A stretch of DNA of 64,000 bases from Erwinia rhapontici (GCF_012271765.1 NZ_VRKO01000013.1:143607-207606); one strand, 5' to 3'; positions 29,562 through 39,627 are shown, counted from the stretch's first letter. Made by a program: numbers and translations. The notes: a model not told the origin generated them from the sequence alone.

Positions 29562-29753
29562 ATGCCAGGCAGACCACCATATCCACGAGAAGCGAACATC
29601 ATACCGGTCGAGAAGGGCGCGCCCGGCAAATCGGTGATCTGGTATGAACTCCGTGCCGACCATCCGAAACCTGATTCTTTGATCAGCGAGCACAAAACCG
29701 AGCAGGAAGCGCTGGATGCTAAAAAACGCTATGAAGACCAGTCGAAAGAATAA
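29562..29753 (+). CDS. yaiA: YaiA family protein
   Basis: 63-residue protein nearly identical in layout to E. coli YaiA: P-P-Y-P-R-E-A start, [18 protein letters not shown] and the end D-A-K-K-R-Y-E-D. It follows aroL in the TyrR-regulated aroL-yaiA-aroM group of E. coli. Function unknown. In this genome an IclR-type gene is inserted before aroM. Confidence 0.92.
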   Translation: MPGRPPYPREANIIPVEKGAPGKSVIWYELRADHPKPDSLISEHKTEQEALDAKKRYEDQSKE

Positions 29754-30069
29754 AAAATGGTGTGTACAGGCAAGGATGCCGACATCCGTTTTACTCCGCA
29801 CTATTGTCGCAATTTCTTACGAATAATCTTACTTTTAACCTCGCGCCGTCACAGCATAAATGCCTGCTGCTACGGGATTTATCGCCATAAATATTCACTA
29901 TTTCGCCCTCTCTGGCATATTGAAGTATCACCTTCAGTCCTGACAAAATGATCACATCGGTGACCTTCCTCCTGCACCCAAATTAATGCTTGACCCTGAT
30001 TCACCCTGGCCGTAGGTTTATCAAAACGGTAAAACAGGAACAGGAGTTCCTAATAGTGGAACAAAAGGT
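29754..30069. other. Intergenic region upstream of the IclR-type gene
   Basis: 316 bases of mixed composition. No coding frame, clear hairpin terminator or operator palindrome could be singled out. Confidence 0.5.
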
Positions 30070-30861
30070 ATGACTACCTTAGAGAATGCGACGGCGGTAC
30101 TGAAACTTTTTAATCGAAGTGGAGTGAGCCAGGGCCAGCCAGGCCTGACGTTTACCGATATTGCCCAGGCGTTGGGGCTGCCGAAAAGCACCGTTTCGCG
30201 GCTGCTATCTACCATGGAAAGCGAAGGTCTGCTGGAGCGCGATCCCGATACCCGCTGCTTTCATGTCGGGCATATGCTGCTGACGCTGGCCAGTAACTAT
30301 CTCTCCACGCCGCTGGTGGATGGTGCGTCATCAATGATGGCGAGGCTGGCTGCGGAATCCAGCTGTACGGGCTATATCTCCGTGCTGGAAGGGCGTGAGA
30401 TTATGGTGATGCGCATGTTCCAGGGCCGAATGTTCATTCAGGTTGTTACTCCGCCAGGGAGCCGTCTGCCGGCGGCAGAAACGTCGGTTGGTCGGGCGAT
30501 CCTCTCCCGTTATAGCGATGATTATGTCCGAAAACTTTATGCCGGAAGCTGGCAGGTGAACTCGCCGAATTCACCGCAGACGCTGGATGAATTGCTCACT
30601 GAACTGGCCAGTATTCGTCAACAAGGATGGGCGCTGGCCCGCAATGAAACCTTACAGGGGATCAGTGCGGTATCCACCACGATTACCAATAAACATCGGG
30701 GGGAAACGGTCGCACTTTGCCTGTCGTTTCCGTCTGAGCATCATGCGTCACCTTATTCTTCCTCCGCGCTGGACGCATTACAGATTGTGACGCGTGAGCT
30801 GGCGGGGAAATACGGTGACCGCGCAGGGCAGGGAGGCAATATGACCTCTGCCCTGCAGTAA
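30070..30861 (+). CDS. IclR family transcriptional regulator
   Basis: 263-residue regulator. The N-terminal winged helix-turn-helix (about 1-65) contains FTDIAQALGLPKSTVSRLL, and the C-terminal effector domain (about 75-250) has SVGRAILSR and GWALARNETLQGISAVSTTI, both typical of IclR. Members sense small carbon acids or aromatics and repress or activate neighbouring catabolic genes, but no catabolic gene adjoins it. It interrupts the yaiA-aroM pair conserved in E. coli, so it is likely an insertion in this lineage. Confidence 0.88.
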   Translation: MTTLENATAVLKLFNRSGVSQGQPGLTFTDIAQALGLPKSTVSRLLSTMESEGLLERDPDTRCFHVGHMLLTLASNYLSTPLVDGASSMMARLAAESSCTGYISVLEGREIMVMRMFQGRMFIQVVTPPGSRLPAAETSVGRAILSRYSDDYVRKLYAGSWQVNSPNSPQTLDELLTELASIRQQGWALARNETLQGISAVSTTITNKHRGETVALCLSFPSEHHASPYSSSALDALQIVTRELAGKYGDRAGQGGNMTSALQ

Positions 30862-31234
30862 TTACCTCATCTCCTTTTCGGATATGAAGTACGCCTCCAC
30901 CAGGGCACCTGCAGTACCACGTAGTGACATGATTATCTGAAACAGCCCGTCAGAGGCAGGATGATCATCCCCAGAAGGGGTCCCCTGATACCTCAGGGGA
31001 TCTCTCTTTTTTGCCTGAAACTGACGTTGCTCAATGTGATCTAACCCCTGTTTCTGTGTGGGGTCGCACATTGATGAGATCAGGTTCAAGGATAATCAAA
31101 GGGTGTCGGGGGGTTACTGCTATTATTCAGTAGAGAATACCAAAGGCCATTGCGCCCTCGCCCCAGGGGGAGAGGTTAAGCAGCCGCCAAAGATTAAGCA
31201 GGATGATAGCCTGTTGTCAGTGGAACTATGCACT
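30862..31234. other. Intergenic region between IclR-type gene and aroM
   Basis: 373 bases holding the terminator at 30981 and an imperfect GC-rich inverted repeat (CCTCGCCCC / GGGGGAGAGG, about 31154-31174). The aroM frame stays open to 31058, but that stretch has no start with a ribosome site and is unlike AroM. Confidence 0.5.
30981..31012 (+). terminator. Terminator downstream of the IclR-type gene
   Basis: TCCCCTGA-TACC-TCAGGGGA followed by TCTCTCTTTTTT. Confidence 0.85.
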
Positions 31235-31912
31235 ATGAAGCCATCTCTGGTTACTCTCTCTTGTGGGCAGTCTCCACGCACCGACATTCTGCCGCTGCTG
31301 CTGGAGCATCTTCCTGAAGAGCAAATCGTTCATGTCGGGCTGCTTGATGACCTGACGCATGCGCAAATTGAGCGGCAATATGCGCCCGACACAGGGGGCA
31401 AAATGCAGGTTATCCGGCTGAATGACGGTAGCCAGGTCTGCGTGTCGGCTGAGAAAATCACAACGGAATTGCAGCAGCGCATTCTGATGTTAGAAGAGTG
31501 CGGGTACGACACTATCCTACTATTGTGTTCGGGTGACTGCGGCCCCCTTTACGCCAGTACCGCTGTGCTGCTGGAGCCTGACCGTCTGGTCCCTCCGCTG
31601 GTGAAGGCCATTGTTGGCGGGCATCAGGTCGGGATCGTGGTATCGGTTGCCGGGCAAATTCATGCTCAGAAGAATAAATGGAAAAACCTGAAGCATCCCC
31701 CCTGTTTTGCCGTTGCCAGCCCGTATCATGCCAATGATGAGCCGCTTATTGAGGCCGCATTATCATTACAGGAGCAAGGTGCCGATGTGGTGGTGCTGGA
31801 CTGCATGGGCTATCACCCGCGTCATCGCGATTTTTTACAGGCACTTCTCGGTATTCCGGTTCTGTTGTCTAACATGCTGATTGCCCGTTTGGCGGCAGAA
31901 CTGTTGGTATAA
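31235..31912 (+). CDS. aroM: AroM family protein
   Basis: 225 residues, same as E. coli AroM. It begins MKPSLVTLSCGQSPRTDI and contains the central LLLCSGDCG and VVLDCMGYHP motifs of the Asp/Glu racemase-like fold. It belongs to the TyrR-controlled aroL region; its enzymatic activity is unknown. The ATG at 31235 fits the family start. Confidence 0.92.
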   Translation: MKPSLVTLSCGQSPRTDILPLLLEHLPEEQIVHVGLLDDLTHAQIERQYAPDTGGKMQVIRLNDGSQVCVSAEKITTELQQRILMLEECGYDTILLLCSGDCGPLYASTAVLLEPDRLVPPLVKAIVGGHQVGIVVSVAGQIHAQKNKWKNLKHPPCFAVASPYHANDEPLIEAALSLQEQGADVVVLDCMGYHPRHRDFLQALLGIPVLLSNMLIARLAAELLV

Positions 31913-32012
31913 GTCACGATTGCAGTGCGTGGTACGCAATAGTGCGTGACAGCCTGTTAATTATGGCTCTACACTGCAAACTTACCTTTGTCTCTGATTT
32001 TAAGGAAATTAT

Positions 32013-32303
32013 ATGCTCAATGTTAGTGAGTATTTCGACGGTAAAGTGAAGTCGATTGGTTATGAGAGCGCCAGCACAGGTCGTGCCAGTGTGGGTGTGA
32101 TGGCTGAAGGCGAGTACACTTTTGGTACGGCTCAGGCAGAAGAGATGACCGTGGTAAGTGGTTCCCTGAAAGTGTTACTGCCAGGGGAAGTTGAGTGGAA
32201 ACTCTATCAGCCAGGCCAGATCTTTAACGTGCCGGGCCACAGTGAGTTTCATTTGCAGGTGGCTGAGCCTTCTGCGTATCTGTGCCGTTATCTGAAAGAT
32301 TGA
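32013..32303 (+). CDS. ppnP: Pyrimidine/purine nucleoside phosphorylase
   Basis: 96-residue cupin (formerly YaiE). It starts [17 protein letters not shown] and holds the cupin motifs G-E-Y-T-F-G-T and P-G-Q[10 protein letters not shown]. In E. coli PpnP phosphorolyses many nucleosides to base and ribose-1-phosphate. Length and sequence agree along the whole protein. Confidence 0.95.
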   Translation: MLNVSEYFDGKVKSIGYESASTGRASVGVMAEGEYTFGTAQAEEMTVVSGSLKVLLPGEVEWKLYQPGQIFNVPGHSEFHLQVAEPSAYLCRYLKD

Positions 32304-32311
32304 TTTAAGCA

Positions 32312-32361
32312 GGGTCGGGCATGCCCGACCCCTACGTGTAGGGGCGACGCATGCGTCGCCC
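32312..32361. repeat. REPIN: two inverted REP palindromes
   Basis: Two perfect 20-bp palindromes, GGGTCGGGCATGCCCGACCC (32312-32331) and GGGCGACGCATGCGTCGCCC (32342-32361), joined through CCCCTACGTGTAGGGG. Read outward from the centre, each begins with GTAG, the tetranucleotide known at the 5' foot of REP hairpins. The element may also serve as terminator between ppnP and rdgC. Confidence 0.8.
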
Positions 32362-32370
32362 GCAACAGCA

Positions 32371-33282
32371 TTAACGCTCTGCTTCGCCGCCTAACGCTTC
32401 CACAGTATTGCTGATTAACGCAGCCAGCTCGCCCGTCATCAGAATAAAGTCAGCATCAAAACGTCCTGTCACATCTTCCCGATCAATATCGTCGTTCTGT
32501 TCGCGCAGGATGTCTGAGAATTTGAGGCGCTTGATCGAACCATCATCAGACAAGATCATCTGAATACGTTCCTGCCAGTCGAGAGCCAGTTTCGTCACCA
32601 GTTTTCCGGCTTCGATATGGTTGGCGATCTCGTCGCACACCAGATCCTGTTTCTTGCAGCGGATCACGCCGCCATCTTCCAGAATCGCTTTCAGTTCAGC
32701 TTCATCCATCAGCGCAAATCCTGCCGGCAGTTCACCGGAACGCACCCATTCTGTCATCGTCAGTTCAATCGGGCTTTCCAGCGTCAGCGGCACCACGGGC
32801 AGTGAGCCGAGGCTTTTACGCAGCAGGGCGAGCGTATCTTCTGCTTTTTTCGCGCTGGCGCAGTCGACCATAATCAGATTGTTAACGGTGTCGATCCACA
32901 CATAGGTCTGGCTGTAACGGCTGAAGGCGCGTGGCAACAGGCTGTGCAGCACTTCATCTTTCAGAGAGTCTTTTTCTGTTTTTTTCAGCTTGCGCGATTG
33001 CTCAGCTTCCAGTTTACTTATTTTCGCTTCCAGTGCTTGCTTGATCACCGGCGATGGCAGCATTTTCTCTTCTTTACGCGCACAAATCAGAATCTGACCG
33101 TTGGTGACGTGCGTCAGATCGTCGCTACGTGGACCAATGGGAGAAACCCAACCGGTCTTGGCCATATCCTGGCTACCGCAGGGGGTGAAAGAGAAGGCAT
33201 CGAGCTGTTTTTCCATCTCGTCTGCTACCAGCGGAATGTCGCGATTAAGACGATAAACCATCAAATTTTTAAACCACAGCAT
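32371..33282 (-). CDS. rdgC: Recombination-associated protein RdgC
   Basis: 303 residues, identical in length to E. coli RdgC, starting [18 protein letters not shown] and containing M-A-K-T-G-W-V-S-P and [17 protein letters not shown]. RdgC is a ring-shaped dimer that coats double-stranded DNA and inhibits RecA. It is divergent from mak as in E. coli. Confidence 0.95.
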   Translation of the reverse strand: MLWFKNLMVYRLNRDIPLVADEMEKQLDAFSFTPCGSQDMAKTGWVSPIGPRSDDLTHVTNGQILICARKEEKMLPSPVIKQALEAKISKLEAEQSRKLKKTEKDSLKDEVLHSLLPRAFSRYSQTYVWIDTVNNLIMVDCASAKKAEDTLALLRKSLGSLPVVPLTLESPIELTMTEWVRSGELPAGFALMDEAELKAILEDGGVIRCKKQDLVCDEIANHIEAGKLVTKLALDWQERIQMILSDDGSIKRLKFSDILREQNDDIDREDVTGRFDADFILMTGELAALISNTVEALGGEAER

Positions 33283-33427
33283 GCTGCATTCCCTCTCCGG
33301 ACGCGCAAAAGGCGCGCGAGTTCAAAGTCAGCGCGCATGATAGCGAATCGGCGGCGGGGTTTCATTGCCTTTCCGCACCGCTCCTTCTAAGGTAATAATC
33401 TCACCGTCAAATCATGAGGAATAACAA

Positions 33428-34333
33428 GTGCGTATCGGTATCGATTTAGGTGGCACGAAAACAGAAGTGATTGCCTTATCCGACCAGGGGGAGGAACTGT
33501 TCCGCTATCGCGTCCCCACGCCGCGTGACGACTATGAAAAAACCCTGGAAAACATTATCGGGTTAGTACGCCGCGCAGAAGAAGTGACGGGCCAGCAGGG
33601 CACAGTGGGGCTGGGGATCCCCGGTACGCTATCGCCTTATACCCGGCGAGTAAAAAATGCTAACTCCACCTGGCTCAACGGTCAGCCGCTGGATAAAGAT
33701 TTACAGCAGCGACTGGGCCGTGAGGTGCGTATCGCCAATGATGCCAACTGCCTGGCGGTGTCTGAAGCCGTGGACGGTGCGGCCGCAGGCAAACAAACGG
33801 TGTTCGCGGTGATTATTGGCACCGGGTGCGGTGCGGGAGTCGCGCTGAATGGCCAGGCACACAGTGGTGGCAACGGCAATGCGGGGGAGTGGGGTCATAA
33901 CCCGCTGCCGTGGATGGATGAAGATGAGCTGCGCTACCGGGAAGAGGTTCCCTGCTACTGCGGTAAGGCAGGCTGCATTGAAACCTTTATCTCCGGAACC
34001 GGGTTTGCCACGGATTACCAGCGCCTGAGCGGCGTGTCATTAAAAGGCGCGGAGATTATGCAGCGGGTGGCACAACAGGACCCGGTGGCCGAATTGGCGA
34101 TGAGCCGCTATGAACTGCGCCTGGCGAAGTCGCTGGCCCACGTGGTGAATATTCTTGATCCGGACATGATTGTGCTGGGAGGGGGAATGAGTAACGTCGA
34201 GCGGTTGTATCAGACGGTGCCACTGCTGGTGAAAAACTGGGTGTTTGGCGGAGAGTTTGAAACGCCCATCCGTCAGGCAGTTCACGGTGATTCCAGCGGC
34301 GTGCGCGGTGCGGCCTGGTTGTGGCCGTTGTAA
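33428..34333 (+). CDS. mak: Fructokinase
   Basis: 301-residue ROK-family sugar kinase. N-terminal phosphate loop [10 protein letters not shown], the [10 protein letters not shown] segment, N-D-A-N-C-L-A with catalytic Asp, [10 protein letters not shown], and the ROK zinc site H-N-P-L-P ... [10 protein letters not shown]. Mak phosphorylates fructose (also mannose) with ATP. The start is GTG with GAGGAA eight bases upstream. araJ, next in E. coli, is replaced here. Confidence 0.93.
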   Translation: MRIGIDLGGTKTEVIALSDQGEELFRYRVPTPRDDYEKTLENIIGLVRRAEEVTGQQGTVGLGIPGTLSPYTRRVKNANSTWLNGQPLDKDLQQRLGREVRIANDANCLAVSEAVDGAAAGKQTVFAVIIGTGCGAGVALNGQAHSGGNGNAGEWGHNPLPWMDEDELRYREEVPCYCGKAGCIETFISGTGFATDYQRLSGVSLKGAEIMQRVAQQDPVAELAMSRYELRLAKSLAHVVNILDPDMIVLGGGMSNVERLYQTVPLLVKNWVFGGEFETPIRQAVHGDSSGVRGAAWLWPL

Positions 34334-34344
34334 CGCGCAAAACA

Positions 34345-34371
34345 AGGGCCGATCGGAAAATGATCGGCCCT
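34345..34371. terminator. Bidirectional hairpin between mak and permease gene
   Basis: Perfect 10-bp stem AGGGCCGATC / GATCGGCCCT with a seven-base loop. Confidence 0.75.
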
Positions 34372-34396
34372 AACAGTGAGTGAATGCAATCAGACC

Positions 34397-35761
34397 TTAT
34401 TCGCCATGCAGCATCGCATCATGTGGTGCGTTGTCACGCTGGCTTTTGGTCATCAGGAACCACAGGTAACCTGCCAGCATCAGCGCCACAAACAGCACAC
34501 CGATAAGGGCGTTAAACCACAGCATCGCAATCAGACACACCACAGCCAGTACCAGCGCAATCGCGGGAACGATCGGATAACCTGGTGCGCGGAAGGTGCG
34601 ATCCAGCTCCGGGGCAGTGCGGCGCAGACGGAACAGGCTCAGCATACTCATGATGTACATCACGATGGCACCAAATACCGCCATGGTGATCATCGCTGCG
34701 GTCAGTGACATGCCCTGCAGGTTGATCCAGCTGTCGCTAAAGATAGCGGCGATGCCGATCACGCCACCCGCAATAATGGCACGGTGAGGGGTTTGAAAAC
34801 GTGACAGCTTCGCCAGGCCCGCAGGCAGATAGCCAGCGCGAGACAGAGCGAAGAACTGGCGTGAGTAGCCGAGGATAATACCGTGGAAACTGGCAATCAG
34901 ACCGAACAGACCGATCCACACCAGCATGTGCATCCAGTTAGAGTGCTCACCCACGATCATTTTCATTGCCTGCGGTAGCGGATCGTTAATGTTAGACAGT
35001 ACGCGCCAGTCTCCAGCCCCCCCGGCCATCAGCATCACCCCGAGGGCCAGCACCACCAGCGTCAGGATCCCGGCAATATAGGCACGCGGGATCGTACGTT
35101 TCGGATCTTTCGCTTCTTCTGCTGCCATCGCTGCGCCTTCAATGGCGAGGAAGAACCAGATGGCAAATGGGATCGCGGCAAAGATACCTGACAGTGCCGG
35201 CATGCCGAAGTGTTCACCGCCTGCCCAGCCGTTAGCGGCAAAGTTGGCAATACTGAAGCCCGGTGCGACCACGCCCATAAACACCAGCAGTTCGAACACC
35301 GCCAGTACGGTGACCACTAACTCAAACATCGCCGCCAGTTTCACCCCCAGAATATTCAACGTCATAAAGACAATATAGGCACCCACCGCTGCGTACTTCG
35401 GGTTGAGTTCCGGGTACTGAACGTTGAGATAGGCACCGATGGCCATCGCAATCGCCGGAGGAGCAAAGACGAATTCAATCAGCGTGGCCATACCGGCAAT
35501 CAGGCCGCCGGTCTCACCAAATGCACGACGGCTGTAGGCAAACGGGCCACCCGCATGTGGAATCGCGGTGGTCAGCTCGGTAAAGCTGAAGATAAAACAG
35601 GTATACATGGTGGCGATCATTAGCGTTGTCAGCAAAAAGCCGAGTGTTCCCGCCACGCCCCAGCCGTAGCTCCAGCCAAAATATTCCCCTGAAATGACCA
35701 AACCGACTGCAATGCCCCACAAATGTATGGTGCCCAGCGTGGGCTTTAATTTCGTTGTCAT
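34397..35761 (-). CDS. eat: Ethanolamine permease
   Basis: 454-residue APC-superfamily transporter with twelve hydrophobic segments, matching the ethanolamine permease family (TC 2.A.3.5): LWGIAVGLVISGEYFGWSYGW near the start, PHAGGPFAYSRRAFGETGG, and FFLAIEGAAMAAEEAKDPKRTIPRAYI. It imports ethanolamine across the inner membrane. The ATG at 35761 (MTTKLKP) has GGGGAT upstream; the frame extends to 35794. No eut microcompartment genes are present. It is divergent from the kinase gene at 36046. Confidence 0.82.
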   Translation of the reverse strand: MTTKLKPTLGTIHLWGIAVGLVISGEYFGWSYGWGVAGTLGFLLTTLMIATMYTCFIFSFTELTTAIPHAGGPFAYSRRAFGETGGLIAGMATLIEFVFAPPAIAMAIGAYLNVQYPELNPKYAAVGAYIVFMTLNILGVKLAAMFELVVTVLAVFELLVFMGVVAPGFSIANFAANGWAGGEHFGMPALSGIFAAIPFAIWFFLAIEGAAMAAEEAKDPKRTIPRAYIAGILTLVVLALGVMLMAGGAGDWRVLSNINDPLPQAMKMIVGEHSNWMHMLVWIGLFGLIASFHGIILGYSRQFFALSRAGYLPAGLAKLSRFQTPHRAIIAGGVIGIAAIFSDSWINLQGMSLTAAMITMAVFGAIVMYIMSMLSLFRLRRTAPELDRTFRAPGYPIVPAIALVLAVVCLIAMLWFNALIGVLFVALMLAGYLWFLMTKSQRDNAPHDAMLHGE

Positions 35762-36045
35762 GTCGTTATCCCCGTGAGTGTGTTTCCCCTTCATCCCCTA
35801 CACCGCAGATGTTTGTGGCGTAGAGGCGGTTGGAGAGCGTTATTCGATAATGCCGTTGCCCGTTGGGGGAAACTTGACGCGGGCATGATGATTTTTGTGC
35901 TCGCGGGTCAACTCACTCGCAAAAAAAGTGCCAGGTGTACGCTGCGGTCAAAACAGGGTCGTCTGCTGTCAAGCCGGAAGAGGGCAAGCGATAGGATGCT
36001 GTCAGGCAAAGAAGCACTGCCTGAAACTGACTCCGGAGCCAGACT

Positions 36046-37050
36046 ATGACCGCAAAACAATATGACACCCTGAACAATACCGCACTGCTGCGCCTCGCCG
36101 AAATGACACTGTTGCGCTATCCGGCAGCGTTACAGGGCAAACTTAGCCTGCTGTGCCGTTCAGAAAACGCGACCTTTTTACTCGAAGCGGGTGGCAAACG
36201 TTATGCCTTGCGCCTGCACCGGGCGGATTATCACCAGCGTGCCGATATTGAAAGTGAGTTGCAGTGGCTGGATGCCCTACGTGAAACCGGCATCGATGTG
36301 CCGCAGGCGGTTGTCGATCGCGAAGGACAACGCGTACAAACCCTGATACTGGAGGAGGGTTCGGTACGTCATGCCGTGCTGTTCCACTGGATCGAGGGGG
36401 AGATGCCGGGGACCGATGTTGATCCGCGCGCCTTTCAGCAACTGGGTAATATTACCGCTCGCCTGCATCAGCACAGCCGCAGCTGGCAGCGCCCGGCGGG
36501 TTTTCAGCGTATCATCTGGGATCATCAGACCATGGTCAGCCCACAAAGCCATTGGGGCGACTGGCGCGATGCGCCGAATTTGCGCGTCCAGGATCACGGC
36601 ATTGTGGAGGAGACGATCGCGCGAGTGGGATCGACGCTGGCAGAGTTCGGCAAGGAAACCCGCAACTACGGGCTGATCCACGCCGATCTGCGACTGACGA
36701 ATCTGCTGCTGTATAAAGGCGAAACTCGGGTGATCGATTTTGATGACTGCGGTTTCGGCTGGTATCTGCACGATCTGGCGGCGGCGATCAGTTTTGTCGA
36801 GCACCATCCGCGTGCCGCAGAATGGGTTGAACACTGGATCCGGGGTTACGAGCAGGTTGCACATATCACCGATGCTGAGATGGAAAGGATACCCGCGCTA
36901 CTGATCCAGCGCCGGATCCAGCTGCTGGCCTGGGCGGGATCGCATGCGGAAACGGAGATGGCGCAAAGTCTTGGGCCACAGTGGGCGGATCATTCTGTGC
37001 GTTTGTGCCACCGCTACCTTGAGACGCGCGATCTGCCTGTTGGCGTATAA
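36046..37050 (+). CDS. APH-family phosphotransferase (possible amino-alcohol kinase)
   Basis: 334-residue aminoglycoside-phosphotransferase-fold kinase with the catalytic loop His 212-Ala-Asp 214-...-Asn 219 (HADLRLTNLL) and the metal-binding DFDDCG at 231. Relatives are choline, ethanolamine, homoserine and hydroxylysine kinases. It is divergent from the ethanolamine permease and next to an AraC regulator, so an ethanolamine (or related amino-alcohol) kinase feeding a phospho-lyase route, a pathway described in Erwinia, is attractive. The phospho-lyase is not in this window. SrkA-like protein kinase is an alternative but less likely. Confidence 0.7.
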   Translation: MTAKQYDTLNNTALLRLAEMTLLRYPAALQGKLSLLCRSENATFLLEAGGKRYALRLHRADYHQRADIESELQWLDALRETGIDVPQAVVDREGQRVQTLILEEGSVRHAVLFHWIEGEMPGTDVDPRAFQQLGNITARLHQHSRSWQRPAGFQRIIWDHQTMVSPQSHWGDWRDAPNLRVQDHGIVEETIARVGSTLAEFGKETRNYGLIHADLRLTNLLLYKGETRVIDFDDCGFGWYLHDLAAAISFVEHHPRAAEWVEHWIRGYEQVAHITDAEMERIPALLIQRRIQLLAWAGSHAETEMAQSLGPQWADHSVRLCHRYLETRDLPVGV

Positions 37051-37214
37051 CCCTCATGTTACTGCACCGTGGACGGGCAACGCTGCGCCTCCACAGTGCT
37101 TATTCGCACTGAGCCGTAGGCTAACACGCTGATTTTGTCCGATGTTGTGGTTGGTACGCAATTTGCTGTGTAAAGAGGAGTAAAGAGCCCACACCGCAGC
37201 AGGAGGCATTAATC

Positions 37215-38282
37215 ATGTTACCCAACCCATTGGCCCGTTCAGAAACCAGCCATGTTCTGCACAGTGCCAGCGCCTGCAATCGTGGGGTCCTGGCTGCTGC
37301 TGCCAGTGGACTGAGCGAGTTTATCTGCCACAGCGGCGGTGACGTTGATCGAATTTTTGGCGTCAGCGGTATCGACCCGGAGTTGCTGGCACAGCCCACG
37401 CTCAGTCTGGGCTTAATCAACTATTGCCGGGTGATGGAAGAAGCGGCACGGTATTCAGGTTGTGATAACTTCGGTTTACATTACGGCAGGCAGTTTAAAC
37501 CGCAGTCATTAGGTCTGATTGGCTACATCGGTCTGTGCAGCGCCACGCTGGAACAGGCACTGCACAATGTGGCGAATGCGTTTCCGTGGCACCAGCACGA
37601 TACGCTGACGCGGCTGGTGGATAAGGGGGACTGCTGGCGGCTGGATTATCAGGTGCGTCACGGTGCTATCCTCTGCCGTCGCCAGGATGCGGAACTCACG
37701 CTCGGCATGTTCCTTAACCTGATCCGCCATGTGGCAGGAAAAAACTGGGCGCCGCGTGAGGTGCATTTCGAACACCCACGTCCCTCACAATGGCATGAGC
37801 ACTGTAAAGTGTTCGATGCCCCTGTCTATTTCGATCAACCTTTCAACTCCTTACTGATCCCGAAACGCGATTTGCTCCGTGCGATGCCGGACAGCGATCC
37901 CTTATTACTGAGCGTAATGCAGGATGCTATCCAGCGTCTGAACAGCAGTACGCCGCAGCAGAATATCGTCGATCAGGCGCGGGCGCAGGTTCATCTGGTG
38001 ATCCTGCAAGGGGAACCTGTACTGGATGATGTGGCGGAAAAAATGGGGTTGTCGAGCTGGTCATTACAGCGACGCCTGCGCGAGGAAGGGCTGAGTTTTA
38101 CCACGCTGGTGGATAACGTACGCTGCGAAATGGCGAAACACTATTTGCAGCAGCGTCAGCTGCCGATTTCCGAAATGGCCCTGTTATTGGGATATTCTGA
38201 GGTCAGTGCATTCTCCCGTGCCTTTCGTCGCTGGTTTGGCATCAGCCCACGTCAGTGGCGACAGGATGAGCTGACAGGATAA
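37215..38282 (+). CDS. AraC family transcriptional regulator
   Basis: 355 residues: an N-terminal arabinose-binding-like ligand domain of the OruR/ArgR type (about 30-215, with L-G-L-I-G-Y-I-G) and a C-terminal AraC DNA-binding domain with two helix-turn-helix units (LDDVAEKMGLSSWSLQRRL and ISEMALLLGYSEVSAFSRAF, ending FGISPRQWR). The ATG at 37215 has AGGAGG nine bases upstream. Its position beside the kinase and ethanolamine permease suggests it controls them. Confidence 0.82.
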   Translation: MLPNPLARSETSHVLHSASACNRGVLAAAASGLSEFICHSGGDVDRIFGVSGIDPELLAQPTLSLGLINYCRVMEEAARYSGCDNFGLHYGRQFKPQSLGLIGYIGLCSATLEQALHNVANAFPWHQHDTLTRLVDKGDCWRLDYQVRHGAILCRRQDAELTLGMFLNLIRHVAGKNWAPREVHFEHPRPSQWHEHCKVFDAPVYFDQPFNSLLIPKRDLLRAMPDSDPLLLSVMQDAIQRLNSSTPQQNIVDQARAQVHLVILQGEPVLDDVAEKMGLSSWSLQRRLREEGLSFTTLVDNVRCEMAKHYLQQRQLPISEMALLLGYSEVSAFSRAFRRWFGISPRQWRQDELTG

Positions 38283-38583
38283 GCCATCGTATGAGGTCAC
38301 GAGTAAGGTATCACTGAAGGCTCGGATAATCCTTATATTTGCATCAAGATGACGTGGCTTATTTTAGTTAAATGACTATGATTCACATCCCCCATGTGAT
38401 TTGTTACCGTGATAAATTAAAATAATTAAACATTTCAGTTTATTTTTATAATTTCTCTGTGGTAGTCTTCCGTGCCAAAGGCGTCCTGCCTTTATTTTAT
38501 AATAACCCGTGCTGATTATATTCTGGATATTCATTCCGGATCAGGGTTTTTATTTGAGTTATGAATTCATTCAGGGATATGAA
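38283..38583. other. AT-rich intergenic region upstream of lipoprotein operon
   Basis: 301 bases, clearly more AT-rich than the surroundings, with an inverted repeat TCACAT-CCCCC-ATGTGA at 38383-38399. No gene is seen. The composition suggests H-NS binding or acquired DNA and should hold the promoter of the operon that follows. Confidence 0.5.
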
Positions 38584-39258
38584 ATGAAATCCAAATGCCT
38601 TGTTGTTTTAACCTTATTAAGCGCGTCGGTGATCACCGGCTGCGCGACGGAATCCTCACGTTCTATTGAAGCCCCTCAGGTTGCAGCTGCGACTCAGCCA
38701 CACTATCAGGGCGTAAAAAGCCCGATTGCTGTCGGTAAGTTTGATAACCGCTCTGCGTATATGAATGGCATATTTTCTGACGGTGTCGATCGGTTAGGTA
38801 ACCAGTCGAAAACCATCCTGATTACCCATTTGCAGCAGACTGGCCGTTTTAATGTGCTGGACCGCGCTAACCTTGATGAGCTGAAAGCCGAAGCGCAGTA
38901 CAAAGGCAGCCAGCAGTCCATTACAGGTGCCAACTATGTTATCACCGGCGATATTACCGAGTTTGGTCGTAAAGAAGTGGGCGACCAGCAGCTGTGGGGC
39001 ATTCTTGGCCGCGGTAAGTCTCAGGTCGCCTATGCCAAAGTGAACCTGAATGTGGTGGATGTCACCACCTCAGAAGTGGTGTATTCCGTTCAGGGCGCAG
39101 GTGAATACACTCTGTCTAATCGCGAAGTGATTGGCTTTGGTGGTACCGCCAGCTATGACTCCACGCTGAATGGTAAAGTGATGGATTTAGCGGTACGCGA
39201 AGCAGTGAATCATCTGGTGAATGGAATCGAATCTGGCGCATGGCGTCCGGTTAAATAA
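38584..39258 (+). CDS. CsgG family lipoprotein
   Basis: 224-residue outer-membrane lipoprotein (signal with lipobox ITGC). The CsgG/HfaB domain is recognisable from P-I-A-V-G-K-F-D-N-R-S, L-x-x-T-G-R-F-N-V-L-D-R, GANYVITGDITEFG, and VNLNVVDVTTSEVVYS. CsgG itself is the curli secretion pore; this protein lacks curli neighbours and is followed by DUF4810 and DUF799 lipoproteins, a trio that recurs in Proteobacteria, including Neisseria. It probably forms or supports an envelope complex. The ATG at 38584 follows AGGGATATGAA. Confidence 0.82.
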   Translation: MKSKCLVVLTLLSASVITGCATESSRSIEAPQVAAATQPHYQGVKSPIAVGKFDNRSAYMNGIFSDGVDRLGNQSKTILITHLQQTGRFNVLDRANLDELKAEAQYKGSQQSITGANYVITGDITEFGRKEVGDQQLWGILGRGKSQVAYAKVNLNVVDVTTSEVVYSVQGAGEYTLSNREVIGFGGTASYDSTLNGKVMDLAVREAVNHLVNGIESGAWRPVK

Positions 39259-39276
39259 AATAATAAGGAATTAACA

Positions 39277-39627
39277 GTGAAGATGATTAACGTTGTCTGC
39301 GTGGCTGCCGCCGCGCTGCTAATGACGGCCTGTGCCCAAAAAAAAGAAACGGTCTATTACTGGGGGGATTACCAGTCCTCACTTTATAGCTATTACAAAC
39401 GTGACAAATCACCTGAACAACAGATTGAATCGCTGAACGCGGTGGTTGAGCAGGCGAAAGCAAAAAATAAACCCGTACCTCCTGGCTTGCATGCCCAGAT
39501 AGGATTGCTATATGTGGAAACCAGCCGTCCAGACCTGGCTTTTCAGCAGTTCAATGCCGAAAAATCACAGTTCCCGGAATCAGCCGCTTATATGGATTTT
39601 CTGATGCGCAATAAGGACAAGAAATAA
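39277..39627 (+). CDS. DUF4810 lipoprotein
   Basis: 116-residue lipoprotein with lipobox MTAC, followed by YYWGDYQSSLYSYYK and a TPR-like helical part (H-A-Q-I-G-L-L-Y-V-E-T ... A-F-Q-Q-F-N-A-E-K). It is the middle gene of the three-lipoprotein operon, with a GTG start and AAGGAA seven bases upstream. The stop overlaps the ATG of the next gene by one base. Function unknown. Confidence 0.8.
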   Translation: MKMINVVCVAAAALLMTACAQKKETVYYWGDYQSSLYSYYKRDKSPEQQIESLNAVVEQAKAKNKPVPPGLHAQIGLLYVETSRPDLAFQQFNAEKSQFPESAAYMDFLMRNKDKK

